From Dongia_A sp035695765 (GTDB lineage: Bacteria; Pseudomonadota; Alphaproteobacteria; Dongiales; Dongiaceae): DNA of 64,000 bases. The position numbers and the translations under genes were made by a program. The stretch spans positions 18,887 through 82,886 of the forward strand of contig DASRRI010000131.1 in NCBI GenBank assembly GCA_035695765.1, in the 5' to 3' direction. The notes under the pieces were generated by a model that made no database searches, was not told where the DNA came from, and saw only the letters and a program-made list of their open reading frames with translations. This document shows, piece after piece, positions 1-9,700 of this stretch. How positions within the stretch are numbered: position 1 is the first letter of the stretch; each line of letters opens with the position of its first letter.

Positions 1-410
1 CCACTTGGCAGCTGGTAACCCAAGGGAGATGATCGCTGAAATCTGTCGATCATCGATGGCCGTGAGACCGGAGCAAATGCTGGAGCAGGTACAGAGCATT
101 GTCCGTGTACACACAATTGCAATGCCGGATGTTCACGTATATCCTTTCCAAATCCATCCAAAGAAAGACCTTTGCCAACACAAATCGGCAGGTCATCAAG
201 AACTAACAAAAATGATGGAATAGATCTCTGCAGCGATTGCGGCTGTGCGCTGACCCTAAGAGCGCAGGGAACGTGATCAGCCGTGGCGATTCAGAGAACG
301 CGAGACATCCTCACCGATCCGTCCCCTGTGAGAGACGGGCGCACATGCAGCATCGGATTAGCGCCCGATCGGCGCGCGACTGTCGGGCGCCCATTTCACG
401 GGAGGAAACC
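1..410. other. leader region without a recognised gene
   Basis: No product is recognised in these 410 bases. A 72-codon open frame (5-223, plus) has lower GC than its surroundings, no good ribosome binding site and no family resemblance, so it is not called. An 8-bp inverted repeat (361-368 with 383-390) lies just before the ribosome binding site of the next gene and could fold in its 5' leader. Confidence 0.5.
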
Positions 411-2669
411 ATGGTCGTCCTCGATCTCATTTCGCCCACCCCCATGTTCTCGTTTCTTGTAGCGACCGCGCAGAGGCCGAACCGGTGGATCATCGATCTG
501 CTCGCATCGGCCCTAGTCGCGATGTTGCTCTTCGGCGGAGGGCCGGCTCACGCAAGCCATACGGTCTTCTGTCGCGCCGACCTGCCGGTGCACCCGGGCG
601 AGCCGATGACCTGGCGGGCCAACGTGAGCGGCGGTTCTGGAAGCTTTACCTTCTCCTGGACGGGCACCGACGGCTTGGCTGGCAGCAGCGAGGTCGTGAC
701 CAAGATCTATGACACCGCGGGTTTCAGGCTGGCACGGGTCACCGTGAACGATACAACCAACGGCGATTTGATGACCTCCCCGGACTGCCATAGCCAGGTC
801 ATTCCGGTGTCGTTCTCCGAACCGCCCAATGTAAACCCGGTGCTGTGGGTGCCGAATGACGTCGACCCCGTGCCGCTCATTCCGGAGGTCGAGCGGGCGT
901 GGCGCGCGGTCCAGGCCGGCTTCGTCGACCAATATGGCAAGACCTTCTTCACGAACCCGCTGACGACGATCGTCTCGCCCGATACGGAGTTCGACATTTG
1001 CGGGGGCGACTGCACCCACATCCGGGGCGGTCTCGAGCGGCTCATGAGCCAGGCCCAGCAGGAGGCGCAGGACCGCGTCGGCGCCGTGATCCCTTACACC
1101 CGCGCCGTGTTTGTGCTCGTCTGGGGAGGCGGAGGGTTCGCCGGCTCATTCGGCTGGGACAACCCGTTGAGCGGTGTCGGCGATTGGAACATCGCCGCGG
1201 TAGCAGGTGTGCCGATTCCGCCGATCGATCCCGACATTCCCGATAGCCTTGTCCCCGACATGGGGCGCTATTTCGGCCTGGGCGTCGATGTCATCGCCCA
1301 CGAGCTGAACCACGCCGTCGGGTGGGACGATCCGCACGACTTCACGCTTACCCAGCCGCCGAACGACTACGAGAAGCAGTTCTCGCTGGCCGGACCGTGG
1401 CTGACCGAGACGCTCCCAGACCAGACCGACCCCGCCATCAGCTTCACGGCTCCCGCCCCCGACGCCGCGGTGTCGGACACGATTACGGTTTCGGCCGATG
1501 CTTCGGACGAGACCGGCCTGGACGCGGTTGTTTTCCTGGTTGACGACCACTTCATGGCAGTCGATGACACTAGCCCATTCTCTTTCGAGTTCGACACGAA
1601 GCGAGTGGGTTTCGGTCTCCATCAGCTCCAAGCCACCGCCTACGATGACCAGGGCAATAGTGCCACCGCCACACGAAGTGTCACTGTCCTGAACCAGGTG
1701 GCCGAGACATTGTGCAGCGAGAGCTTTCCCGTAGGCGTCTTTCACGCCTGCTTCTTCGACGGGACGAACCTCGATGGACCCTATCTCGGAACGCTTCTCG
1801 ACGCACCGTTCCCGGTTCCATCCTCCAACCTGGGCACCGGAATCCTGCACAGCGGCTTCGGCGAGGTCGCTTTCGGGGAATCCGACACGGTGAGCGCCGT
1901 CTGGCGAGGGACCCTCGACTTCCCGGCTGGAAACTACATCCTGCGCTTCTTCACAGACGATGGGCTCCGGGTAGAGGTGAACGGAGTCGAGATCCTGAAC
2001 GAGTGGCAAGACCAGCTCGCTTCATTCGCGCGGGTCGCTGCCCTGGACGGGCCGACTCCCATCCAGATCGAGTGGTTTCAGAACGAGGGCAGTTATGCGC
2101 TGTTCTTCCGCTGGCAGCCTACCCTGCTAGAACCGCCGGCCACGATCGTGGCCGATCTCCCCGAATCCGTTGCGCTGGTCACCGGCAAGCGGATCAGAGG
2201 AGACGCCGGCAGCTTGGCAGCCGATGACGACAGCTATCTAAGAGTGGACTCCGCAAGAACAGGCAGACGCACGCGCACCACCGCTTGGATCGGTGGCTTC
2301 ACGGGTGTTCCCAACGACTTGCAGGATTTACGAGTCAACTATGTTGGTAGCAACTCGCGTGTCTGCTCGCAGGTCATCGCCATCCGGAATTGGACAACCG
2401 GCAAGTGGATACGGCTGGACACACGTGAGGTTGGTAAGACCGATGTGGTCATCCCGGATCTGATCCCCCCGGGGGCGGAGGCAGACTTTGTCAGCAATAC
2501 GACCGGACTTGGGGATGTTCGCATCCGCGTCCGGTGCCAGAGGAATGATGGTAACTTCGTCGCGCGCGGCGATCTCCTGAGGCTCGACTATGGGTTGGGG
2601 AACGCCCTTGGGACATCACTGAACGCGTCAACCTTTCGAGAAGAGGGGTTCGATAATCTCAACGAATAG
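411..2669 (+). CDS. secreted multidomain protein with metzincin-like HExxHxxGxxD motif and PA14-like domain
   Basis: The ATG at 411 is chosen because GGAGGAAACC directly precedes it; the open frame continues upstream without that support. The product is about 752 aa. An N-terminal hydrophobic segment ending in AHA looks like a signal peptide. A PKD/Ig-like stretch follows (about residues 55-120), then HELNHAVGWDD at about residue 297, which fits the metzincin zinc pattern with Asp as third ligand. Next come an Ig-like repeat (about 340-428), a PA14-like domain (about 440-580; AGNYILRFFTDDGLRVEVNG) and a C-terminal beta-rich domain. It is probably an exported or surface zinc peptidase or carbohydrate-binding protein. 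The substrate is unknown, peptidase activity is inferred from the motif alone, and the neighbours give no functional clue. Confidence 0.7.
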   Translation: MVVLDLISPTPMFSFLVATAQRPNRWIIDLLASALVAMLLFGGGPAHASHTVFCRADLPVHPGEPMTWRANVSGGSGSFTFSWTGTDGLAGSSEVVTKIYDTAGFRLARVTVNDTTNGDLMTSPDCHSQVIPVSFSEPPNVNPVLWVPNDVDPVPLIPEVERAWRAVQAGFVDQYGKTFFTNPLTTIVSPDTEFDICGGDCTHIRGGLERLMSQAQQEAQDRVGAVIPYTRAVFVLVWGGGGFAGSFGWDNPLSGVGDWNIAAVAGVPIPPIDPDIPDSLVPDMGRYFGLGVDVIAHELNHAVGWDDPHDFTLTQPPNDYEKQFSLAGPWLTETLPDQTDPAISFTAPAPDAAVSDTITVSADASDETGLDAVVFLVDDHFMAVDDTSPFSFEFDTKRVGFGLHQLQATAYDDQGNSATATRSVTVLNQVAETLCSESFPVGVFHACFFDGTNLDGPYLGTLLDAPFPVPSSNLGTGILHSGFGEVAFGESDTVSAVWRGTLDFPAGNYILRFFTDDGLRVEVNGVEILNEWQDQLASFARVAALDGPTPIQIEWFQNEGSYALFFRWQPTLLEPPATIVADLPESVALVTGKRIRGDAGSLAADDDSYLRVDSARTGRRTRTTAWIGGFTGVPNDLQDLRVNYVGSNSRVCSQVIAIRNWTTGKWIRLDTREVGKTDVVIPDLIPPGAEADFVSNTTGLGDVRIRVRCQRNDGNFVARGDLLRLDYGLGNALGTSLNASTFREEGFDNLNE

Positions 2670-2857
2670 CGTCTTTTCGACTGTTCTTTCGCCCGGACGC
2701 CACAAGGCGCTCAGAGATTGTCTCTTAGTGGCACTTTTCCGCCCTGGTGGCGGTCCGGCGTGAGGGCTGCCGCCCTTGGCGGAAGTCCACGATTATCAGG
2801 GGGCACTTATGAGTTCACGCCTAGCCCGATCGCAGGAACAGAATCAAGGGTGCCAAG

Positions 2858-2918
2858 ACCTCCGGCGGCTTCCCTTTCGTGACGAAGTGGCCGCACTGGA
2901 TCACGCTGCCGCGCACGT
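2858..2918 (-). pseudogene. 3' fragment of an alpha/beta hydrolase gene (degraded copy of the gene at 5720-6601)
   Basis: These 61 bases align without gaps to 5751-5811, inside the 3' end of the intact hydrolase gene, with only a handful of mismatches. On the minus strand they encode VRGSVIQCGHFVTKGKPPEV, against VRGSVIQSGHFVAEEKPQEV in the intact gene, so the catalytic-His region is kept while the rest of the gene is absent. The match stops abruptly at about 2918, where a gatB remnant begins. This is a fossil of a duplicated or rearranged segment. Confidence 0.75.
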
Positions 2919-2994
2919 GGTGATGAAAGCCACGGGCGGCAAGGCCAACTCCGCACTGCTCAGCGAGCGGCTGAAGGCGAAGCTGGCGGGCTGA
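2919..2994 (+). pseudogene. gatB: C-terminal remnant of gatB (Asp/Glu-tRNA amidotransferase subunit B)
   Basis: The last 25 codons before the stop read VVMKATGGKANSALLSERLK then AKLAG. This resembles the conserved GatB tail (VMKATGGKANP...L..KL), the tRNA-binding YqeY-like end of the amidotransferase B subunit. No other part of GatB precedes it; the sequence upstream is an antisense hydrolase fragment. The piece cannot function as GatB, and no intact gatB is in the window. The open frame 2776-2994 that spans both fragments is best read as an artefact of the junction. Confidence 0.7.
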
Positions 2995-3019
2995 CACCGC
3001 GCTCCATTAAATTTCTGGA

Positions 3020-3048
3020 GTGTGGCGCCTGGGGGCGCCGCGCCACAC
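3020..3048. repeat. GC-rich inverted repeat (hairpin) after the gatB remnant
   Basis: GTGTGGCGC (3020-3028) pairs perfectly with GCGCCACAC (3040-3048). It lies 26 bases after the gatB-remnant stop and may be that gene's retained terminator stem, although no T-run follows. Confidence 0.45.
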
Positions 3049-3075
3049 CGTTCGGGCTAAAGGAATTCCCTCAAG

Positions 3076-3200
3076 CGGCACCTGAATTTTACTTGTATAT
3101 CTCGATTGTTATAAGACGAGAGTCTTAGTTAAACATGTTTAGGATCGAGAAAATCATACAATATCAATATACTTTCGAATATACTCAGTATTTATGACTT
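3076..3200. other. AT-rich intergenic stretch upstream of the chemotaxis receptor gene
   Basis: This segment is far richer in A and T than anything else in the window. It contains a perfect inverted repeat, TAAGAC-GAGA-GTCTTA (3112-3127), and several short AT boxes. It probably holds the promoter and regulator sites of the receptor gene at 3267, or is foreign DNA left by the rearrangement just upstream. No specific regulator site can be named. Confidence 0.4.
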
Positions 3201-3266
3201 ATTCACGGTTGGGGATTTACTCATTCCCTCATTCGGCCATTTCGCCCAGATCAGGGGAACAATCCA

Positions 3267-4955
3267 ATGACCACGCGTCTGACGATCGCGAAGGCGGTCA
3301 ATCTGTTCGGAATTCTGGTCGGCATTGGTTTCGTGGCGGTGATCTGGACCGCTTTGATGGCGATCAATGAGTTGAAGGTCGGTGGTCCGGTCTATACGCG
3401 CATCGTGCTCGGCAAGGACCTGATCGCTGATATCCTGCCGCCGCCGGAATACATCATCGAACCCTATCTCGAAGCGACGCTGGCGTTGAATGATCCGAAG
3501 TCGCTCGGCGCACGGAAGGAGCGGCTGGCGCAACTGCGCAAGGACTACGATGCGAGGCGCGATTATTGGAACGCGGACCGAATCTATGATCCCGCCATCG
3601 TCGCGCAGCTGATCGGACCCGCGCACGCCGAGGCCGCGAAGTTCTGGGACGAGGTCGAGAAGAATCTGCTGCCGACGGTCGAGCGCGGCGACATGAACGC
3701 GGCCGCTGCATCCTATGCCAAGGTGACGGATGCCTACGCCAGGCATCGTGCCGTGATCGACAAGATCGTCGCGGCCGCCAATCGATCCAATGCGGAAAGC
3801 GAAGCGTCTGCCGCGCAGCTTGAAACCCAGTTCATGACCATCGTCTGGATCGTGTCGGGAATCGTCTTGCTCGTCGTGCTGGGCGGGGTGCTGTTCATGG
3901 CTCTCGGCGTCGTGCGGCCGATTGCGCGCATGACTTCCGTGATGAAGTCCCTGTCCGAAGGCGTGCTGGATGTCGTGATTCCCTCCGCCCAGCGGCGCGA
4001 CGAAGTCGGCCAGATGGCGAAGGCGGTCGATGTCTTCCGCGCCAACGCGGTCGAGGCCAAAACGGCGCGCGAGCGTGAAGCCGCCCGGCAGCAGGAGCGT
4101 CAAGAACGGTTCGAGCGGATGGACGCGCTGACGCGTTCGTTCGACGACAGCGTCAAGGGCGCGTTGCAGCGGCTTGCCGGTGCCGCCGGCCAGATGGAGA
4201 ACTCGGCCCATCGCCTGACCGACGTCGCGGACAAATCCAACCATCAGGTCGTGACGATGACAACCGCGACGGAAGAGGCCTCCGCCAACGTCCAGACCGT
4301 GGCCAGCTCCGCGGAGGAGCTGTCCACCTCCTTCACCGAAATGACCCGCCGGGCCCAGGAATCCGCCGACATCGCCCGCGCCGCCGCCAGCCAGGGCTCC
4401 AACGCCAGCGATATGGTGAAGGGCCTGGTGCAATCCGCCGACCGCATCGGCGAGGTTGTCCGCCTGATCAACGACATCGCCTCTCAAACTAACCTACTCG
4501 CGCTCAACGCCACGATCGAAGCGGCGCGCGCTGGCGATGCCGGCAAGGGCTTTGCCGTGGTGGCGGGCGAGGTGAAGAACCTCGCCTCCCAGACCGCCAA
4601 GGCGACCGAGGAGATTCAGAACCAGATCGGCGCCGTGCAAGCGGCGACTCAGTCGGCCGCCGGCGCGATCCAGGCAATCACGGAGACGATCGGCCGCGTG
4701 AACGACATTGCTTCCAGCATCTCCGAGGCGGTCCAGCAGCAGACCGAAGCGACGCACGAAATCGCGCGCTCGATCCAGGAAGCGGCGATCGGCACCCACG
4801 AAGTCTCCAGCAACATGGCCGGCGTCAAGCAGACGGCCAGCGACACCAAGGAATCGGCCGGCGAGGTCCGTTCGACCGCCGACGGCCTGAAGCACGAGAG
4901 CGAGCAGCTGCGCGCCCTGGTCGGCAGCTTCCTCGCGGATGTGAGGGCGGTCTAG
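3267..4955 (+). CDS. methyl-accepting chemotaxis protein
   Basis: A 562-aa membrane receptor expected to pass a periplasmic or membrane signal to CheA/CheW. TM1 is at about residues 12-33, a helical sensor domain without obvious PAS or Cache features at about 34-190, TM2 at about 192-213, HAMP at about 214-265 (ending QRRDEVGQMAKAVDVFRANA), and the long coiled-coil signalling domain runs to the C-terminus. The conserved hairpin tip reads LNATIEAARAGDAGKGFAVV, the classical MCP signature. No CheB/CheR-binding pentapeptide is seen at the C-terminus (...FLADVRAV). No che genes lie nearby, so this is an orphan receptor. GGGGAACAATCC before the ATG supplies the ribosome binding site. Confidence 0.93.
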   Translation: MTTRLTIAKAVNLFGILVGIGFVAVIWTALMAINELKVGGPVYTRIVLGKDLIADILPPPEYIIEPYLEATLALNDPKSLGARKERLAQLRKDYDARRDYWNADRIYDPAIVAQLIGPAHAEAAKFWDEVEKNLLPTVERGDMNAAAASYAKVTDAYARHRAVIDKIVAAANRSNAESEASAAQLETQFMTIVWIVSGIVLLVVLGGVLFMALGVVRPIARMTSVMKSLSEGVLDVVIPSAQRRDEVGQMAKAVDVFRANAVEAKTAREREAARQQERQERFERMDALTRSFDDSVKGALQRLAGAAGQMENSAHRLTDVADKSNHQVVTMTTATEEASANVQTVASSAEELSTSFTEMTRRAQESADIARAAASQGSNASDMVKGLVQSADRIGEVVRLINDIASQTNLLALNATIEAARAGDAGKGFAVVAGEVKNLASQTAKATEEIQNQIGAVQAATQSAAGAIQAITETIGRVNDIASSISEAVQQQTEATHEIARSIQEAAIGTHEVSSNMAGVKQTASDTKESAGEVRSTADGLKHESEQLRALVGSFLADVRAV

Positions 4956-4971
4956 CCCGTCAACCCATGCG

Positions 4972-5658
4972 CTATTGGCCGATCTCCCCCGGTTGGTAAT
5001 AGCGGCCATCGGTTGGATCGTAGAGCCTTCCGTCCGGGGCTTCCATGAGCACGCGATCGGGAATGTACTGGCCCCTGATTGTCGGCCGCAGCTCCGTGAC
5101 CCAGGTCGAGGCTGGGATCTCCTTCAGGCTCTTGCGGACGAGATCGAGCTCCTCTTCCGTGATTTTTGCGATCTCACCGGACAGACGCGAGAAGCTCAAC
5201 AGTTGGCTGACTGCGCGCTCCTCATCTCCGGAGAGTTTCTCCAGCGCAGACGTCACCTTCGGCTCGATCTCGTCGTGCTGGGATGCGAGGCTGGTGATGT
5301 GCGAGATCGCGTAGCGGGCTTCCGCGCTGGCCGAGATCAAACTGAGGTACCCATCGTCGATCTTTTTCTGGAGACCCTCGCTCGCCGCCTGCAGCTGGTC
5401 CCTTTTGATAGTCAGTGTGGCGATCTCATTCTTCAGGGCTGTCCGCTCGGTATCGAAGAAGCCCGTTGCGAGACCGGAGCCGAATCCGACGATCGCGATC
5501 ACGATCGGGACCAGGCTTCCAATGTATCCTGCGCGGGTCCACCAGGGGGCCGAGACCTGTGCGATCTCGACGCGCAGTTTTTCGCATTCCAGCCGCCGTC
5601 GCTCCAGGTCCAGCCGCTCCGCCTCCGGGATGACCTGATCCGCGACCGCTTGCGACAT
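4972..5658 (-). CDS. coiled-coil protein with one membrane segment, unknown function
   Basis: The start at 5658 is preferred because GGGGAGAGTCAC precedes it; a longer frame upstream begins with an Arg/Cys-rich run that is not protein-like. The 228-aa product has a charged N-terminal helix (about 1-35), a single hydrophobic segment (about 42-65, IGSLVPIVIAIVGFGSGLAT), and a long region of heptad-like helices rich in Leu, Lys and Glu. The C-terminus carries a short aromatic motif (YDPTDGRYYQPGEIGQ). I do not recognise a named family. It is convergent with the chemotaxis gene and downstream of, but not clearly in an operon with, the hydrolase gene. Confidence 0.65.
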   Translation of the reverse strand: MSQAVADQVIPEAERLDLERRRLECEKLRVEIAQVSAPWWTRAGYIGSLVPIVIAIVGFGSGLATGFFDTERTALKNEIATLTIKRDQLQAASEGLQKKIDDGYLSLISASAEARYAISHITSLASQHDEIEPKVTSALEKLSGDEERAVSQLLSFSRLSGEIAKITEEELDLVRKSLKEIPASTWVTELRPTIRGQYIPDRVLMEAPDGRLYDPTDGRYYQPGEIGQ

Positions 5659-5719
5659 GTGACTCTCCCCCCACTGGCCGCGGGTAGCGCCGCCGCGACA
5701 ATGTCCATCAGTATAGCAA

Positions 5720-6601
5720 TTAGCGCAGAAACGGCAGCAGCGCCGCCAGCACCTCCTGCGGCTTCTCTTCCGCGACAAAGTGGCCGCTCTGGATCACGCT
5801 GCCGCGCACGTCGGTCGCCCAGCGTTTCCAGATGTCGATGGCCTTGCTTTCGCCGGTATGGAGGTATTGTTCGCCGGACAGCACCAGGACGGGGCAGGTG
5901 ATGCGCTTGCCGGCCTTCTGGTCCGCCCGGTCCAGCGCATCGTCGATCCCGTAGCCGGCGCGGTAGTCCGCGCAAATGGCCGCGATATTCTCCGGCTTAC
6001 GGAAGCAGCGGCGGTATTCGGCCAGCGCCTCCGGGTCGAGCGCGCCATAGTCGCCGGCCCAAAGCCGCATCAGGTAGTCCTGAAAGAAATCCGGCTCATG
6101 GCTGATCAACCGCTCGGGCAATCCGCCGTCGCGCGCCAGGAAGCCCCAATGGAACGTATTCACGGCGAAATGCCGGTCGGCGGTATCCCAGTATTCCGAG
6201 GTCGGCACGATGTCGAGAATGCCGAGGCGCGTGATGGCGCGGGGGTGGTCGAGCGCCAGACGATACGCGATTCGCCCGCCGCGATCGTGCCCCACAAGGG
6301 CAAACCGCTCGTGACCGAGCGCCTTCATCAGCGCCAGCATCTCCTCGCCCATGACGCGCTTGGAATAGTTGGCGGAATCCGCTGTCGGTGGTGGCGCATC
6401 GCTGTCGCCATAGCCCTTGAGGTCGGCACAGATCACCGTGTAGTGGCGCGCCAACTCCGGGGCGATCTTGTGAAAGGCCACCTGGGTCTGGGGCAGACCA
6501 TGCAGCAATAGGAGCGGGCTGCCGCTGCCGCCGAGCCGCACGTTGAGGGTGAGGCCGCCGACCGCAACCCGCCGCTGCTCGAATCCTGGAAAAAAGCTCA
6601 T
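5720..6601 (-). CDS. alpha/beta hydrolase, haloacetate (fluoroacetate) dehalogenase-like
   Basis: A 293-aa cytosolic alpha/beta hydrolase. The nucleophile elbow is GHDRGGRIAYRLALDHP, where Asp replaces the usual Ser, as in haloacetate dehalogenases and epoxide hydrolases. The following LDIVPT and the later CADYRAG match the fluoroacetate-dehalogenase subfamily, whose enzymes displace halide from 2-haloacids. The oxyanion HGLPQ and the catalytic His (SGHF) near the C-terminus are present. The ATG at 6601 is preferred over a TTG at 6622; AGGAA lies upstream. It diverges from putA. A degraded copy of its 3' end lies at 2858-2918. Whether the natural substrate is halogenated is not known. Confidence 0.85.
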   Translation of the reverse strand: MSFFPGFEQRRVAVGGLTLNVRLGGSGSPLLLLHGLPQTQVAFHKIAPELARHYTVICADLKGYGDSDAPPPTADSANYSKRVMGEEMLALMKALGHERFALVGHDRGGRIAYRLALDHPRAITRLGILDIVPTSEYWDTADRHFAVNTFHWGFLARDGGLPERLISHEPDFFQDYLMRLWAGDYGALDPEALAEYRRCFRKPENIAAICADYRAGYGIDDALDRADQKAGKRITCPVLVLSGEQYLHTGESKAIDIWKRWATDVRGSVIQSGHFVAEEKPQEVLAALLPFLR

Positions 6602-6708
6602 GTCATCTGTTCCTGCTGCCAAGCGCCCCGAATCCGACTATGCTCCGGCGAAGAAATCCAGACTAAAAATCCAGCGCCACTATGGCCTCCCTTGCGCAAG
6701 GTCCTATC

Positions 6709-9700
6709 ATGATCGTTTCCGAGCCGTTCCCGCAACCCGACCCGTTGCGCGCCCGCCTGCGCGCTCATTACCGCGCCGACGAGACCGGCGTGGTACAAAC
6801 CCTGCTGGCGCAGGCCGAGCTGCCGGCCGACATGCAGGACCGGATCGCCGCCCGCGCCCGCCGCCTGGTGCAGAAAGTGCGGGAAAACCGCGTGGGGCAG
6901 GGTGGCATCGATGCCTTCATGCATGCCTACGAGCTCTCCTCGAAAGAGGGCGTAGTGCTGATGTGCCTGGCGGAAGCCTTGCTGCGCATCCCGGATTCCG
7001 AAACCGCCAACATGCTGATCAAGGACAAGCTGCGCGACGCGGATTTCAGTGCACATCTTGGCGAGAGCGATTCCATCTTCGTCAACGCCTCGACCTGGGC
7101 TCTGATGCTGACTGGCCGCATCATGCAGATGGAGCCGTCGGGCAATGATCTCAAGGGCGTGCTGAAGCGCCTAGTGACGCGCTCGGGCGAGCCGGTGATC
7201 CGCCAGGCCGTGACCCAGGCCATGAAGATCCTGGGCCGCCAGTTCGTCATGGGGCGCAACATCGACGAAGCGCTGGAACGTGCCGAGGCGATGGAGCGCA
7301 AGGGTTATCGATACTCCTATGACATGCTGGGCGAAGCGGCCCGCACGGCCGTGGATGCCGACCGCTATTTCGAAGCCTACAGCAACGCGATCGCCGCCAT
7401 CGGCCGCGCCGGCGCAGGGAAGGACCCGATCAAGAGCCCCGGCATTTCCGTGAAGCTCTCCGCTTTGCATCCGCGCTATGAGATCGCGCAACGCCATCGC
7501 ACCTTGGACGAGATGGTGCCGCGCCTGGTCGACCTGGCAAAGAAAGCCAAGGCGGTCGATATCGGTTTCACCATCGACGCCGAGGAAGCCGACCGGCTCG
7601 ATCTCTCCCTCGACGTGATCGAAGCCGTTTCCGGCGACGCGTCGCTCAAAGGCTGGGACGGGCTCGGTCTTGCGATCCAGGCCTATCAGAAGCGCTGCTT
7701 GCCGTTGGTCGATTGGCTCGCCGATCTCGCGCGCAAGCATCGGCGGCGCCTGATGGTGCGCCTGGTCAAAGGCGCCTATTGGGACAGCGAGATCAAGACG
7801 AGCCAGGAGCGCGGCCTCGCCGGCTATCCGGTCTTCACGCGCAAGGCCTTGACGGACGTTTCCTACCTCGCTTGCGCGCGGCGGCTGCTCTCGGACCAGA
7901 GCGCCTTCTATCCGCAATTCGCCACCCACAACGCGCACAGCCTAGCCGCTATCATCGAGATGGCGGGCGGCGAAGCGCCGGCGCGCGAAAAGCTGGAGTT
8001 CCAGCGCCTGCACGGCATGGGCGAGGCGCTCTACAACGAAGTGACGCCGGCGGAAGCGATGGGCATTCCTTGCCGCGTCTACGCGCCGGTCGGCAGCCAC
8101 GAGGATCTGCTCGCCTATCTGGTGCGCCGCTTGCTGGAAAACGGCGCCAACACGTCGTTCGTGAACCGCATCGTGGACGAGAAGGCGCCGCTGGACGAGA
8201 TCGTGGCCGATCCGATCGCGCGCGTGCGCAAGCTGCCGCAGATTCCCCATCCGCGCATTGCTTTGCCACGCGACCTCTATGGGGCTGAGCGCAAGAATTC
8301 CGCGGGCGTCGATCTCTCCGACCCGGATGTGCTGACGCCGCTCGCCGCCGCGCTCGAGGTGGCAGCCGCTCGACCTGCTTCCGCGGCGCCGATCGTCGGC
8401 GGCCGCGAGCTTGCAGGGAAATCACAGCCCGCAGTCAATCCCGCCGATACGCGCCAAATCGTGGGGCAGATAACGAACGCGACGCCCGAGCAAGTCTCCG
8501 ATGCCGTCGCGCGCGCCCAGCGCGCCTTCGAAGATTGGTCCATGACCCCAGCGAATGAACGCGCGGCTTGCCTGGAACGCGCCGCCGATCTGTTGGAAGG
8601 CGCGCAGACCGACGTGCTTGCCCTCTGCATCCGCGAAGCTGGCAAGACCATTCCCGACGCGGTTGCCGAATTGCGCGAGGCGGTCGATTTCTGCCGGTAT
8701 TACGCAACGCGCGCCCGTGCCGATTTTGCGAGGCCCATGCCGCTGCCTGGCCCCACCGGAGAGCGCAACCAGATCCAGCTCCATGGCCGCGGCGTCTTCG
8801 CCTGCATCTCGCCTTGGAACTTCCCGCTCGCGATCTTCCTGGGACAGGCGAGCGCAGCGCTCGCCGCCGGCAACACAGTCGTCGCCAAGCCGGCCGAGCA
8901 GACGCCTATGATCGCGGCGCTCGCCGTGCGCCTGCTGCACAAGGCCGGCATTCCGGTCGACGTGCTGCATCTCGTGCCGGGCGACGGTCCATCCGTCGGC
9001 GCGCCCCTGGTCAACGATCCGCGCATCGCGGGTGTCGCCTTCACCGGCTCGACCGACACGGCGCGCAGCATCAACCGCGCGCTGGCGGCGAAGAACGGCG
9101 CCATCGGACCGCTGATCGCCGAGACCGGCGGGCAGAACGTGATGATCGTCGATTCGTCGGCCCTGCCGGAGCAGGTGGTGCGCGACGTCCTCATCTCCTC
9201 CTTCCAGAGCGCGGGCCAGCGCTGCAGCGCCCTGCGCGTCATGTTCGTGCAGGAAGACATCGCGGACAAGCTGACGGAGATGCTGGCTGGCGCGATGGCC
9301 GAGCTTAAGGTTGGCGATCCGTCTTTGCTGGCAACCGATGTTGGTCCGGTGATCGACCTCGACGCCAAGTCGATGCTGACGAAACACGCCGAGCGCATGA
9401 AGCGCGAAGCGAACCTGATCTACGAGCTGAAGCTCGGCCCCGACCACGCGCACGGTCACTTCTTCGCGCCAGCCGCGTTCCGCATCGACGGGCTGCCGCG
9501 GCTGGAGCGCGAAGTGTTCGGCCCGGTCCTGCATGTGATTCATTACAGCGCAGACCGGCTCGACGATGTGCTGAATGCCGTCAACGCCACCGGCTACGGC
9601 CTGACGCTCGGCGTGCACAGCCGCATCGACGGCAAGGTGCGCCGCATCACCGAGCGCCTGCGCGTCGGCAACGCCTACGTCAACCGCAACATGATCGGCG

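Noticed and set aside
5..223. 72-aa open frame at the window start
   Set aside because: No ribosome binding site at a sensible distance, no family similarity and no neighbour support.
2776..2994. 72-aa open frame as a normal gene
   Set aside because: Its middle is antisense to a hydrolase fragment and its end is a gatB remnant; it is a junction artefact.
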